From an uncultured Verrucomicrobia subdivision 3 bacterium (GTDB taxonomy: Bacteria > Verrucomicrobiota > Verrucomicrobiia > Limisphaerales > UBA11358), in assembly GCA_903865745.1 (NCBI GenBank), contig CAIPKV010000070.1, positions 35,898-99,897 of the forward strand: a DNA stretch of 64,000 nt. Reading direction: 5' to 3'. The notes beneath the pieces were generated by a model. The model saw only the letters and a program-made list of their open reading frames with translations. It was not told the DNA's origin and did not search any database. Positions 42,783 through 53,061 of this stretch are shown in pieces (positions within the stretch are counted from its first letter, which is position 1; every line of letters begins with the position of its first letter). Position numbers and translations under genes: made by a program.

Positions 42783-43207
42783 TCGCCGATGATTTTCACA
42801 AGCACGCGCTTGCGGCGGTCGCCATCAAACTCGCCATAGAAAATCTGTTCCCACGGCCCGAAGTCGAGTTTGCCTTTCGTGATGGCGACCACCACCTCGC
42901 GACCCATGATTTGCCGCTTCAAATGCGCGTCGGCATTGTCTTCGCCGGTACGGTTGTGATGGTATTGCGTCGTGGGCGCGTGCGGTGCGAGCTTTTCCAG
43001 CCAGACTTCGTAATCGTGCAGCAAGCCATCCTCGGCATCGTTGATAAAAACACTGGCGGTGATGTGCATGGCGTTGACGAGGCACAATCCCTCCTGCACG
43101 CCGCTCCTGCGAACGAGTCCGGCAATCGTATCGGTGATGTTCACGAAACCGCGCCGGCCGGGCACTTCAAACCAAAGTTGTTCCGTGAGCGATTTCATAT
43201 CAGCCAA
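42779..43207 (-). CDS. YjbQ/UPF0047 family protein
   Basis: The 142-residue protein matches the UPF0047/YjbQ family (secondary thiamin-phosphate synthase): [20 protein letters not shown], then the conserved [21 protein letters not shown] and [15 protein letters not shown] and [17 protein letters not shown]. It forms a trimer with a thiamin-phosphate synthase-like activity in E. coli. It lies tightly between argS (upstream) and dus. Confidence 0.9.
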   Translation of the reverse strand: MADMKSLTEQLWFEVPGRRGFVNITDTIAGLVRRSGVQEGLCLVNAMHITASVFINDAEDGLLHDYEVWLEKLAPHAPTTQYHHNRTGEDNADAHLKRQIMGREVVVAITKGKLDFGPWEQIFYGEFDGDRRKRVLVKIIGE

Positions 43208-44980
43208 TCACATCTGCTCGACGGTTTCGATGCCGAGCGTTGCCAGACCTTGCTTCAAAACGCGCGCCGTCAAATCGCACAACACTAGCCGTGAAGCGCG
43301 CGTGGCGGCGTCATCGGCTTTCAACACCGGACAATTCTCGTAGAACGAGGTGAATTTACCAGCGAGTTCAAAGAGATAATTGCACAGGTAATTCGGGCGC
43401 AATTCCTCAGCGACGGCTTCAAGCGTAATCCCAAAATTCAGCAGATGCTTGGCGAGGGTGAGCTCTTCCGGCGCGACCAACACGATTGCGGATTGCGGAT
43501 TGTGGCTGGCAGATTCAGCTTCTGACTTGCGAAAGATACTTTTAATCCGCGCATACGCGTAAACCAGATACGGCGCGGTGTTGCCTTGCAGCGCGAGCAT
43601 CTTGTCCCAGCTAAAAATGTAATCGCTCTGCCGATTCGGTAGGAGGTCGGCGTATTTCACCGCGCCCAGGCCAATGACGCGCGCGATTTCCTTGCGCTCA
43701 GCCTCGGGCAGTTCAGCGCTTTTCTCAGAAACAATCTTGTAGGCGCGCTCTTCTGCTTCGTCGAGCAACTCGCCTAGCTTCACGGTGTCGCCGGAGCGCG
43801 TCTTGAAGGGCTTGCCATCCTCGTCCATGATTTTACCAAAGCCGACATGCACCAGTTTGGTCTTCGTTGCGTCCGCCGCTTTCCAGCGGGCGAAGGTCAG
43901 GAACAATTTTTTGAAATGCCCGGCCTGCCGGTCGTCCACGACATAGATGATTTCGTCGGGCGCCCACGTTTTGAGGCGATAATCAATCGTCGCTAGGTCG
44001 GTGGTCATGTAATTGAACCCGCCGTCACTCTTGCGCACGAGCGCGGGATCGGCCACCCATTCGCCGTCGCGGTTGACGAGAAACGGGTCTTCCTTCGGCG
44101 GCAGCGAGCCATCGCTGAAGACGCCGACCGCACCTTCGCTTTCGCGGGCGATACCGCGCGTCAGCAAATCGGCCACGACTTCACCGAGCCATGGATTGTA
44201 AAAACTCTCGCCAAGTGCGAAATCAAACTTCACGCCCAGCCGGCCGTATATGGCGTCAAACTGCTTTTGCGAAAGCGCAATCATTTCTTTCCAAATGCCA
44301 ACGTTCTCGGCGTCGCCCGCTTGAAGTTTTACGAGTTCTGATTTCGCCGCTTCAAGTCTCGCCGGATTGGCATCGCACTCGGCATTGATGATTTTGTAAA
44401 GCCGTTCGAGCTCGGCAATGGCGTCGTGCTCCAGCGCGGGGCGATCCAACACCTGTTTCCAGCCGAGCAATAATTTACCGAACTGCGTACCCCAGTCGCC
44501 GATGTGGTTATCGCTGATGACGCGGTGGCCCAGCAGCCGCAGCGAGCGCTGCAACGCATCGCCGATGCCGGTCGAGCGGATGTGGCCGACGTGCATCGGC
44601 TTGGCCACGTTCGGCGAGCTGAAATCGATGACAACCGTTCGTGGCTGGGCGGCTTTACCAAAGAAAAGATGTTCGCCACACGCAGCAGCCTCGAGTGTCT
44701 GCGCAAGTAACGCAGTCTTTAGGCGAAAATTAAGAAAACCCGCCCCGGCAATCTCAATTTTTTCGCAAACCTCGGACACGTCCAGCTTGGCCAGCACATC
44801 GGTGGCGAGTTGGCGCGGATTCAGCTTGCGCATCTTGGCAAGCGACATCAGCGCGTTGCTCTGGTAATCGCCAAACTTCGGGTCGCACGGCCGGACCAGG
44901 ACGGCGGAAACTTCGGCATCCGGCAAGACCAGGCGGACGGCAGCTTGCAGTTTCGATTCAATTTGTTGATGAGGCAGCAC
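43208..44980 (-). CDS. argS: Arginyl-tRNA synthetase
   Basis: Class I synthetase charging tRNA-Arg. The 590-residue protein has the HIGH-type motif PMHVGHIRSTGIGDALQR (residues about 118-135), GDWGTQFG and the C-terminal anticodon-binding domain ending LGIETVEQM. GTG at 44980 is used; an ATG 51 bases upstream would add residues encoded by the dispersed repeat 44990-45013. The segment ASHNPQSAIVLV near residue 495 comes from a period-7 array at 43484-43504 and looks inserted in the protein. Confidence 0.95.
   Translation of the reverse strand: MLPHQQIESKLQAAVRLVLPDAEVSAVLVRPCDPKFGDYQSNALMSLAKMRKLNPRQLATDVLAKLDVSEVCEKIEIAGAGFLNFRLKTALLAQTLEAAACGEHLFFGKAAQPRTVVIDFSSPNVAKPMHVGHIRSTGIGDALQRSLRLLGHRVISDNHIGDWGTQFGKLLLGWKQVLDRPALEHDAIAELERLYKIINAECDANPARLEAAKSELVKLQAGDAENVGIWKEMIALSQKQFDAIYGRLGVKFDFALGESFYNPWLGEVVADLLTRGIARESEGAVGVFSDGSLPPKEDPFLVNRDGEWVADPALVRKSDGGFNYMTTDLATIDYRLKTWAPDEIIYVVDDRQAGHFKKLFLTFARWKAADATKTKLVHVGFGKIMDEDGKPFKTRSGDTVKLGELLDEAEERAYKIVSEKSAELPEAERKEIARVIGLGAVKYADLLPNRQSDYIFSWDKMLALQGNTAPYLVYAYARIKSIFRKSEAESASHNPQSAIVLVAPEELTLAKHLLNFGITLEAVAEELRPNYLCNYLFELAGKFTSFYENCPVLKADDAATRASRLVLCDLTARVLKQGLATLGIETVEQM
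43484..43504. repeat. Heptanucleotide array inside argS
   Basis: Three copies of GATTGCG (the third GATTGTG) in 21 bases, read on the complement as HNPQSAI in ArgS. In frame, no gap to flanking coding sequence. Confidence 0.85.
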
Positions 44981-44989
44981 GAGGAAAAT

Positions 44990-45013
44990 TTTAGCCACAG
45001 ACGCACCCAGATG
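44990..45013. repeat. Dispersed repeat between argS and xseA
   Basis: The complement of these 24 bases matches the repeat at 39734-39757 at 19 of 24 positions. A weaker related sequence lies in the xseA leader (45047-45079). It lies ahead of argS and inside the leader of xseA. Confidence 0.6.
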
Positions 45014-45091
45014 AAACACCGATTTTCCCACCCGACAGGAAATGTTTTCATCCGCATTTCAACTGTGCCAATCTGTGGCCAACAAAGATAC

Positions 45092-46477
45092 ATGAGCAAA
45101 CCGGCCAAATCGCAATGGGACTTCGGTGAACTGTTCCAGCCCGCCGAAACGCGGAAGGTCTTGTCCGTCTGGGAGCTCACCTCGGACATCAAGCGGCTTC
45201 TGGAAAAATCAATCGGCTCCGTCTGGGTCAGCGGCGAGATCACCAACCTCCGCGCGCAAAGTTCCGGCCACGTTTATTTCACGATCAAAGATGTGGCGGC
45301 ACAATTGAGCTGCGTGCTGTTCCGCGGCACGGCGACCGCAGCAGCCCAGCGCAATCTACTGGCGGATGGCCAGAAAGTTTTGTTGCAAGGCGACGTAACC
45401 GTTTACGAGGCGCGCGGCCAATATCAACTCATCGTCCGCACTGTGGAATTGCAGGGCGTCGGCGCATTGCAAATCGCGTTTGAAAAGCTAAAGCAGAAGC
45501 TCGCGGCGGAGGGGCTGTTCGCTCAAGAACGCAAGCGCGCGCTGCCGGCCTACCCGCAGCGCATTGGCCTCGTGACGTCGCCGACGGGTGCCGCCATTCG
45601 TGATGTGCTCCACGTGGTGCAACGCCGGAATCCCGGACTCGAAATCGTTCTCGCGCCGTGCCGCGTGCAGGGCGAAGGCGCGGCGAAGGAAATTGCCGAA
45701 GCCATTCGAACGCTGAATGAATTTCAGGCCAAAGGCCAAAGGCCAAAGTCTAATGTCGCTACAGGCGGCACAACCTTGGACCTTGGACCTTGGACCTTGG
45801 ACTTAATTTTAATAACGCGCGGTGGCGGCTCGCTGGAAGATTTGTGGGCCTTCAATGAGGAAACGGTGGCGTGCGCCATCTTTGAATCAACGATTCCCGT
45901 CGTGTCCGCAGTCGGGCATGAGATTGATTTCACGATTGCCGATTTTGTGGCGGATGTGCGCGCGGCTACGCCAAGCGCGGCTGCGGAAATCATCACGGAG
46001 GATGTTTTTGCCTGCCGCGAGTTTGTCAGTAACGCCCCCGCTTTGTTGCAACGGCTGGCGCACCGCACGTTGGATCGCCAAATTGAAAACTACGATTCAC
46101 TCGCCAGCCGTCTGGGGCGACTGCATCCGCGGCGCAAGCTAAACGATTCGTTGCAGCGGCTGGACGATTTGCAGTCCGGCCTGTTGCGCGGATTGAAAAC
46201 GGCGGCCCGCTCGCGCCAGTTGATATTTGCAAACCTAGCCGGTAGGTTTTTGCGGGCAAAACCCTCGCAGACCTTGAAAACGCGGCGCGAAACACTGCAC
46301 CAGTTGGAAAAACGCCTGACTTTGCTCGGCCCGGAGCAGGTGCTGGCGCGCGGCTATTCCATCACCACCGACGCAGCGACGGGCCAGGTATTGCGCGCAG
46401 CCGCGAACCTCAAGTCCGGTCAAAAGGTGAAAACGCGGTTGACAGACGGCGAGTTTTCCAGCCGCGTGGAATCCTGA
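45092..46477 (+). CDS. xseA: Exodeoxyribonuclease VII large subunit
   Basis: XseA degrades single-stranded DNA in both directions with XseB. The 461-residue protein has the N-terminal OB domain (VWVSGEITNLRAQSSGHVYF, about 40-65) and the catalytic core (RIGLVTSPTGAAIRDVL, ITRGGGSLEDLWAFNEE, VSAVGHEIDFTIADFVADVR). A longer frame begins 94 codons upstream but crosses the argS leader, so ATG at 45092 is used. It has a 24-residue inserted segment around 215-238 encoded by period-7 arrays. xseB follows after 52 bases. Confidence 0.95.
   Translation: MSKPAKSQWDFGELFQPAETRKVLSVWELTSDIKRLLEKSIGSVWVSGEITNLRAQSSGHVYFTIKDVAAQLSCVLFRGTATAAAQRNLLADGQKVLLQGDVTVYEARGQYQLIVRTVELQGVGALQIAFEKLKQKLAAEGLFAQERKRALPAYPQRIGLVTSPTGAAIRDVLHVVQRRNPGLEIVLAPCRVQGEGAAKEIAEAIRTLNEFQAKGQRPKSNVATGGTTLDLGPWTLDLILITRGGGSLEDLWAFNEETVACAIFESTIPVVSAVGHEIDFTIADFVADVRAATPSAAAEIITEDVFACREFVSNAPALLQRLAHRTLDRQIENYDSLASRLGRLHPRRKLNDSLQRLDDLQSGLLRGLKTAARSRQLIFANLAGRFLRAKPSQTLKTRRETLHQLEKRLTLLGPEQVLARGYSITTDAATGQVLRAAANLKSGQKVKTRLTDGEFSSRVES
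45727..45801. repeat. Paired heptanucleotide arrays inside xseA
   Basis: Three copies of GGCCAAA (45727-45747) and four copies of CCTTGGA (45774-45801), separated by 26 bases. The two units are partly complementary in inverted order (5 of 7 bases per unit), so they could fold as a hairpin. They encode KGQRPKSNV and TLDLGPWTLDL. Confidence 0.85.
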
Positions 46478-46529
46478 CCGCTGCTTCTCCAAGCTGGACG
46501 CGGCTAGGGTTTTTCCCTATTTTTTCCCC

Positions 46530-46796
46530 ATGTCAAAACCAGCCAAGGCCGGAGATGCGGCCAAGGGCGGCGTGCCGTTTGAAGAGGCCCTCAAAAAACT
46601 TGAGGGCGTCGTCGAAGCCATGGAAGCGGACAATCTGCCGCTGGAAAACTTGCTCGCCAAATACGAGGAAGGCGCGCGGCTGGTGAAAATCTGCCAGGAA
46701 AAACTCGCCGAAGCCGAGGTGAAGATCCAGCAGCTCGAAAAAAATGCGGCCGGCGAATTGACCTTGAAGCCCTTTGAAACGGATGTGGCGGCGTAA
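46530..46796 (+). CDS. xseB: Exodeoxyribonuclease VII small subunit
   Basis: The 88-residue helical protein (FEEALKKLEGVVEAMEADNL, PLENLLAKYEEGARLVKICQ, EKLAEAEVKIQQLEKN) matches XseB, which binds XseA in several copies. It follows xseA by 52 bases and precedes dxs, as in many genomes. Confidence 0.93.
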   Translation: MSKPAKAGDAAKGGVPFEEALKKLEGVVEAMEADNLPLENLLAKYEEGARLVKICQEKLAEAEVKIQQLEKNAAGELTLKPFETDVAA

Positions 46797-46879
46797 GCCG
46801 TCGCCGCGCTGACCAGCCGCCAGCCGCATTAGAACGATTCCCGATAAATTTATTCAGTGACTGACAGTTTAACGAAATT

Positions 46880-48865
46880 ATGAGCCGATACTTGGACATG
46901 GTGGACGGACCGGAGCACGTGAAGAAGCTTACGGTACCGCAATTGAAGGAACTCGCGGCCGAAATCCGCACCGAGCTGATCGAAGGTCTCGCCAAGGGCG
47001 GCGGCCACCTCGGTCCCAACCTCGGCGTCGTCGAGCTTTCCATCGCGCTGCACAAGGTGTTCACCACGCCGAAGGACAAATTCGTCTGGGACGTGAGCCA
47101 TCAGGTGTATGTCCACAAAATCCTCACCGGCCGCAAAAATCGTTTTCGGACCATCCGCCAGACCGACGGCCTGAACGGCTTTGCGCTCCGCACCGAGAGC
47201 GAACACGACAGCTTCGGCGCCGGTCACGCGGGCACCGCGCTTTCTGCGGCGCTCGGCATGGCGGCCGCGCGCGACAAGCGCGGCACGGACGAAAACGTCG
47301 TCTGCATCTTCGGCGACGCGGCGCTGACCAACGGCATCTCCTTCGAGGCGATGAACAACGTCAGCCACACGACAAAGAAATTCATCGGCATTCTCAACGA
47401 CAACGAATGGAGTATTGCCAAGAATGTCGGCGCGATTTCCAGCTATCTCAACAAGCTCATCACCAATCCGCGCTACAACCAGCTCGCGAAAGATTTCGAA
47501 GGCTTCGTGCGCCGCCTGCCCAAGGGCGAACTCGCGCTGCAACTCGCGCATCGCGCCGAAGGCGGCCTCAAGGGCGCGCTCACCGGCGTCGGCCTGAACC
47601 GTTCCACGAGCCTCGTCGAGTCCGACGGACGCGGCGGCCACGGTTCGCCCGTGTTGTTTGAAGAAATGGGTTTGCGCTATCTCGGTCCGATTGACGGACA
47701 CGATTTGCCGCTGGTCATCAGCACGCTGGAATTTGCCAAGACCTGCGATCACCCCATCGTCATCCACATTTTGACGCAAAAGGGCAAGGGCTACGAAGCC
47801 GCGCTCAAGCAGCCGGAGAAGTTCCACGGCCTCGGACCTTACAACGCCGCCACCGGCGAGACCCCTGCCACGAAACCTGGCACCCCGCCGATGTATCAAG
47901 ACGTCATGGGCCAGACCGTGGTGAAACTCGCGAAGAAAAACCAGTCCGTCGTCGGCCTCACCGCCGCGATGCCGAGCGGTACCGGCATGAAGCATCTCGA
48001 AAAAGCGATGCCCGAACGCTATTACGACGTCGGTATTGCTGAAGAACACGGCGTCATCTTTGCCGCCGGCATGGCCACGATGGGCCAGCGCCCCATCGTC
48101 GCGATTTATTCCAGCTTCCTCCAACGCGCCTACGACTGCATTCATCACGACGTCTGCTTGCAGGATTTGCCGGTGATCTTCTGCATGGATCGCGCCGGCC
48201 TTTCCGCGAATGACGGCCCGACGCATCACGGCATTTTCGACATCTCCTATCTGCGCTGTCTGCCCAACGTCATCGCCATGGCCCCGGCCAACGAGGACGA
48301 GCTGGCCGACATGATGTACACCGCCACCACCATCAATCATCCCACGTTCATCCGCTATCCGCGCGGCGCGGCGGAAGGTGTGCCGGTGAAAGACGAGCCC
48401 GCCCTCATCGAAGTTGGCAAAGCCGTCATCCAACAAAGCTTTAATAATAAAGGTGGCCGCAAAGTCGCGCTGTTCGGTCTGGGACCGATGAACGGCATCG
48501 CCAAGAAAGCTGCCGCGCAGCTCATTGCCGATGGCTACGACGTGGCCGTCATCAACCCCCGCTTCACCAAGCCGATAGACCCGGCGGTGCACGAGCAATT
48601 CGGGCGCGAGGCGGACCTCATTGTCACGCTGGAAGACCACGTGCTCATGGGCGGCTACGGCTCGGCGGTGCTGGAACTCTTCAGCGAGCAGGCCGTGAAG
48701 ACCCCCGTCGTGCGCATCGGCTGGCCCGATCAATTCATCGAGCACGCCACCACGCAGGACGAGCTGCGCCACAAGTACGGCTTGTCCGTCGCGAACACGG
48801 TCACCAAGGTGAAAACCTATTTCGGCGACACCACTTCCGCCACTAAGCTGGTCGGCGGCGCCTAA
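46880..48865 (+). CDS. dxs: 1-deoxy-D-xylulose-5-phosphate synthase
   Basis: DXS condenses pyruvate and glyceraldehyde-3-phosphate with thiamine pyrophosphate in the MEP isoprenoid pathway. The 661-residue protein has GGGHLGPNLGVVELSIAL and WDVSHQVYVHKILTGR, the TPP motif FGDAALTNGISFEAMNNVSH (usually GDGALTGGMAFEA), DGRGGHGS, the central DVGIAEEHGVIFAAGMA and a C-terminal transketolase domain. Asp for Gly and Asn for Gly in the TPP motif are minor. A terminator follows. Confidence 0.95.
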   Translation: MSRYLDMVDGPEHVKKLTVPQLKELAAEIRTELIEGLAKGGGHLGPNLGVVELSIALHKVFTTPKDKFVWDVSHQVYVHKILTGRKNRFRTIRQTDGLNGFALRTESEHDSFGAGHAGTALSAALGMAAARDKRGTDENVVCIFGDAALTNGISFEAMNNVSHTTKKFIGILNDNEWSIAKNVGAISSYLNKLITNPRYNQLAKDFEGFVRRLPKGELALQLAHRAEGGLKGALTGVGLNRSTSLVESDGRGGHGSPVLFEEMGLRYLGPIDGHDLPLVISTLEFAKTCDHPIVIHILTQKGKGYEAALKQPEKFHGLGPYNAATGETPATKPGTPPMYQDVMGQTVVKLAKKNQSVVGLTAAMPSGTGMKHLEKAMPERYYDVGIAEEHGVIFAAGMATMGQRPIVAIYSSFLQRAYDCIHHDVCLQDLPVIFCMDRAGLSANDGPTHHGIFDISYLRCLPNVIAMAPANEDELADMMYTATTINHPTFIRYPRGAAEGVPVKDEPALIEVGKAVIQQSFNNKGGRKVALFGLGPMNGIAKKAAAQLIADGYDVAVINPRFTKPIDPAVHEQFGREADLIVTLEDHVLMGGYGSAVLELFSEQAVKTPVVRIGWPDQFIEHATTQDELRHKYGLSVANTVTKVKTYFGDTTSATKLVGGA

Positions 48866-48885
48866 AACTAATTTGCCCAAGTCAC

Positions 48886-48918
48886 GTCGTCCGCGCTTAA
48901 TCTCGCGGACGACTTTTT
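48886..48918 (+). terminator. Intrinsic terminator after dxs
   Basis: Perfect 10-base arms GTCGTCCGCG and CGCGGACGAC around an 8-base loop, followed directly by five T residues. Confidence 0.88.
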
Positions 48919-49002
48919 GCTGTCCGCCGCTTTCTTTCCTTGATTTTCAATGCAATCGGCATTTTCATCTGTCCTAAGGAATTAACCTTCTAAATACAAA
49001 TT

Positions 49003-50268
<1,266 letters not shown>

Positions 50269-50346
50269 GTAGCAGCCGACGTGAGTCGGCTCCATAAACA
50301 TTCGTGGCGTGGAAATGAGTTAGAGCGGACTAACCTCCGCTGCTAC
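50269..50346. repeat. Imperfect palindromic repeat after icd
   Basis: Arms GTAGCAGCCGACGTGAGTCG+GCTC (50269-50292) and the complement-type GAGCGGACTAACCTCCGCTG+CTAC (50323-50346), 24 bases each, with a 30-base middle. The outer 8 bases are complementary. It starts right after the icd stop and looks like a dispersed palindromic element. Confidence 0.7.
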
Positions 50347-50359
50347 GCCAGAAAAATTC

Positions 50360-50394
50360 AAAACGGCGGTGGTCATGACGACCACCGCCGTTTT
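50360..50394. terminator. Strong bidirectional intrinsic terminator
   Basis: Perfect 15-base arms AAAACGGCGGTGGTC and GACCACCGCCGTTTT with a short loop (ATGAC), followed by TTTT on one strand and preceded by AAAA on the other. It sits between icd and the convergent SseB-like gene. Confidence 0.92.
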
Positions 50395-50411
50395 ACATTT
50401 GGGCGGGCTGC

Positions 50412-52136
50412 TTAAATTTTCTTCGCGTCCGGTGCGGCGACCGGCTTTTGAAAATCCGGCGCGGCATAGAACGGCAGAAAGGTTGCCGCCATCTGCGCGA
50501 CAGCTGGCTTTTTCAGGTCCAAAATCGTCACGCCAAAACTACAATCCGGCGGGCATACACTCTCGCCCACCACCATCAGGTCCTGCTCCAGCTCAGAACC
50601 GGTTTCGCCCGTCGTCAATAGCCCGATGACATAGCTGGCTCCCCCGGTTTTAGGCGGCGGCGACTGGCGAAACAGCCACGCTGCCTGCGCGACCGGCTGG
50701 CTGCGTAGAAATTCAAACACTGGCTGGATGAAATTCGTCGGATAATCCGCCGCGTCCATGATCTCCGCCGAGCGCCGCACCTTCGTTTCCGGCGTAATCG
50801 GCTTGAGGATCGAGCCGTCCGCCAGCATCCGCACCGTATTCGTGTCCAGCGTCATGCAGCCCGTGACGCAGCCGGGATTGAGCGCCACCTTATATCCCAA
50901 TTTCACTGCTACCATGATCTCGAACAGCTTCTCACCCGGCAGGTCGGCGATGCAATACTGTTTGTCTTCATCGCCCGTCGCCCGCAGCGCCTCCTCCAAC
51001 CGCGCCGGTGAGGTGAACAGCGGTACGCACTCCACATCATTACTCTTCCAGACCGCAAAGCTGATCGAACTGCCGTTACCGAACTCCTTCATGCCCACCA
51101 TGGCCGGGTCGTAGGGCATGAGGAAGGTGACCGGGCATTTCCGCAACTGCCGGAACAGCTCCGGGTTGGCCGTCGGGGAGAGGAGTGACTTCTGCATGGC
51201 CCGCTCCAGCTTATTGCGCGGCTCCCACGCGAGGGCGGCGGCGGCATTCTTCTTGAAATCCCGCGCCGGCCCGGTATTAGCCCGCCGCCCCAGCACCATT
51301 TCGCACCGAAGGAAGCCCGGGGCGGCATAAAACTCTGGATATTCCCCCATGATATCAATCAGTGCGGAATCGGTCGGGTCCATATTCCAAATCCGGCAGC
51401 GTTGTGGGGCGGCAAACGTCCCGTTGGCCACCCGTTCAATTTCCGTCTCCAGTCCCTTCGTGAAACCATCGGCCACCAGCAGCCCCAAAACATAGTCCGG
51501 CACGTCCGGCTTATAGTCCTCCGCGTCCGGGTCGGAGTCATCCTCGTCCAAGTCGGCTGGCACCAGGTCGCGGAACAGCCAAGCCGCGCGCACTTCGGGA
51601 TGCGCCACCAGCAAAGGCGGCATGGCCTCGACAAGTGCGGCGGGAAAATGCATCGAACCGAACATAATCAGCTTGCTCAGCACCTCCGAACCCGGCGTGG
51701 GCGGTTCGAGAATGGAACCATCGGCCAGCCCGTCCAGATGTTCCTCCTTCAATTCCAGCGCGCCGGAGCAGCATGCGGGATTGACGATGACGTTGAAGCG
51801 GTTTTTTGCCTGCGCCAACATCTTAAATAAAAAATTCCCGTCAATTTGATGAAACTCATACTCCTCCCGACTTTGCTTAAGTGTCTTGATCGCCTCGTTT
51901 GCCCGGGCGGCGCAGGAAAACACCGCGATGAATGACCGGCCATCACTGTTCCAGACGGCGACATCCACGTTGCCGTCGCCTTGGATTTTCAGTTGGGGCA
52001 CCAGCCCCTTCGGGCGGTTCAGCAGGAGCGTCAATTTGGACTTCAGTAACTGATGATAGAAGGGAATGGTCCCCTCCGCGCAGCCGGTAGCACCGGCGAT
52101 GGCGCGTTCCAATTCGTTCTGCGGAGCCGAGGTCAT
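50412..52136 (-). CDS. Tandem SseB-like protein
   Basis: The 574-residue protein has two homologous halves (about 1-300 and 305-574). Each half begins NELERAI / NKLERAMQ then a strand-helix core with KVALNPGC or FNVIVNPACCSG, LADGSIL, and an SseB_C-like end with AAWLF and YVIGLL or YVLGLL. SseB (enhanced serine sensitivity) domains are of unclear biochemical role. ATG at 52136 is used because an earlier ATG overlaps the upstream gene. The upstream helical gene ends 5 bases away, so the two are one unit. Confidence 0.75.
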   Translation of the reverse strand: MTSAPQNELERAIAGATGCAEGTIPFYHQLLKSKLTLLLNRPKGLVPQLKIQGDGNVDVAVWNSDGRSFIAVFSCAARANEAIKTLKQSREEYEFHQIDGNFLFKMLAQAKNRFNVIVNPACCSGALELKEEHLDGLADGSILEPPTPGSEVLSKLIMFGSMHFPAALVEAMPPLLVAHPEVRAAWLFRDLVPADLDEDDSDPDAEDYKPDVPDYVLGLLVADGFTKGLETEIERVANGTFAAPQRCRIWNMDPTDSALIDIMGEYPEFYAAPGFLRCEMVLGRRANTGPARDFKKNAAAALAWEPRNKLERAMQKSLLSPTANPELFRQLRKCPVTFLMPYDPAMVGMKEFGNGSSISFAVWKSNDVECVPLFTSPARLEEALRATGDEDKQYCIADLPGEKLFEIMVAVKLGYKVALNPGCVTGCMTLDTNTVRMLADGSILKPITPETKVRRSAEIMDAADYPTNFIQPVFEFLRSQPVAQAAWLFRQSPPPKTGGASYVIGLLTTGETGSELEQDLMVVGESVCPPDCSFGVTILDLKKPAVAQMAATFLPFYAAPDFQKPVAAPDAKKI

Positions 52137-52141
52137 AGCAA

Positions 52142-52858
52142 CTACGTTGTCTTCGTCGCCGTCACCGGTGGGACCGGGGCGGGTGGCGTGGGTGGAATCA
52201 CCGGCGTATAAGTCGTCGGCACCGTGCTGCGAATCATGTCGCCCTCCGGCGTGCCGGCGGGAAAAACTTTCGTGGCGTCCAAATACCACGCCTCATCCGC
52301 CTGCTCCACCGCATTGGCCATCGCATACAACGTATTCACCTCCGCGCGCCACGTCGTGTGGGTGTCCGAAAAAGACGTCCGCAAATCCTCCGCGCACTGC
52401 TTGCGCAGCGCCTTGAACGCCGTCAGCGTGTTCATCGTCGTCGGGCTCCAGGTCGGCGCCTGATTGTCCCAGGCGGATTCCAGCGCCAGTGCTTCATCCA
52501 ACGTTTCCTTGCGACTGCCACTGCTGGCAGAAAGGCCGCTCACCACCGCGAACGCCGCCGGGTCAGCCTGCAATTTATTTTTGAGCATGCCCACCGCCTG
52601 CACCGTGCGCCGGTGCAGTTCCGCCATCTGCGTGCCCCAATGACCGTGCGCCGCGACCCGCGTCCCTTCAGCGGCGCTGGCAATTTCTTCCTGCCCGATG
52701 ACGGGCGGTGTGACCGAGCTGTTGCCGGTGATGGCCCACAGCGCCGTCTGCATCTGCGCCGGGGTTGCGGTCTGCCACGTCCAGGTGGAGGCCAACTGTT
52801 TCGCCGCGCTGATCGTCTTGACGGCGCGGTCTTTGATGAATGCCAGGGTTTCGCTCAT
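52142..52858 (-). CDS. Hypothetical helical protein with Pro-rich tail
   Basis: The 238-residue protein (start MSETLAFIKDRAVKTISAAK) is largely helical: RTVQAVGMLKNKLQADPAAF, TLTAFKALRKQCAEDLRTSF and AEVNTLYAMANAVEQADEAW. The C-terminus is TTYTPVIPPTPPAPVPPVTA. An upstream in-frame ATG adds 13 residues. The segment YLDATKVFPAGTPEGDMIRS recurs in hypothetical proteins of this group of bacteria as far as I recall (not checked). A 21-base repeat array lies about 200 bases upstream. Function is unknown. Confidence 0.6.
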   Translation of the reverse strand: MSETLAFIKDRAVKTISAAKQLASTWTWQTATPAQMQTALWAITGNSSVTPPVIGQEEIASAAEGTRVAAHGHWGTQMAELHRRTVQAVGMLKNKLQADPAAFAVVSGLSASSGSRKETLDEALALESAWDNQAPTWSPTTMNTLTAFKALRKQCAEDLRTSFSDTHTTWRAEVNTLYAMANAVEQADEAWYLDATKVFPAGTPEGDMIRSTVPTTYTPVIPPTPPAPVPPVTATKTT

Positions 52859-53061
52859 AAATTTATTTTGTTTTGACCAATACTTTTTCACCAACATCCG
52901 ATTAGACGCCTATTGCGACCTCACCGCAATGAGCAACTTGATATATCTTTGCCCGCCAAAAAAGAGCGGAACCGCTGCTGGCATAGGGGTTTTGCTTAGT
53001 GAGCTAACCACAACTTCAGCGCAAATCAACCAGACCGCGTGACACGTATCCCATCAATCGC

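Noticed and set aside
44810..45091. An N-terminal extension of XseA
   Set aside because: It crosses the argS gene and a dispersed repeat and lacks family similarity.
46850..48880. A 676-codon open frame on the minus strand over dxs
   Set aside because: It is the mirror of a GC-rich dxs; the plus strand carries every DXS motif, and the minus frame has no recognisable domain.
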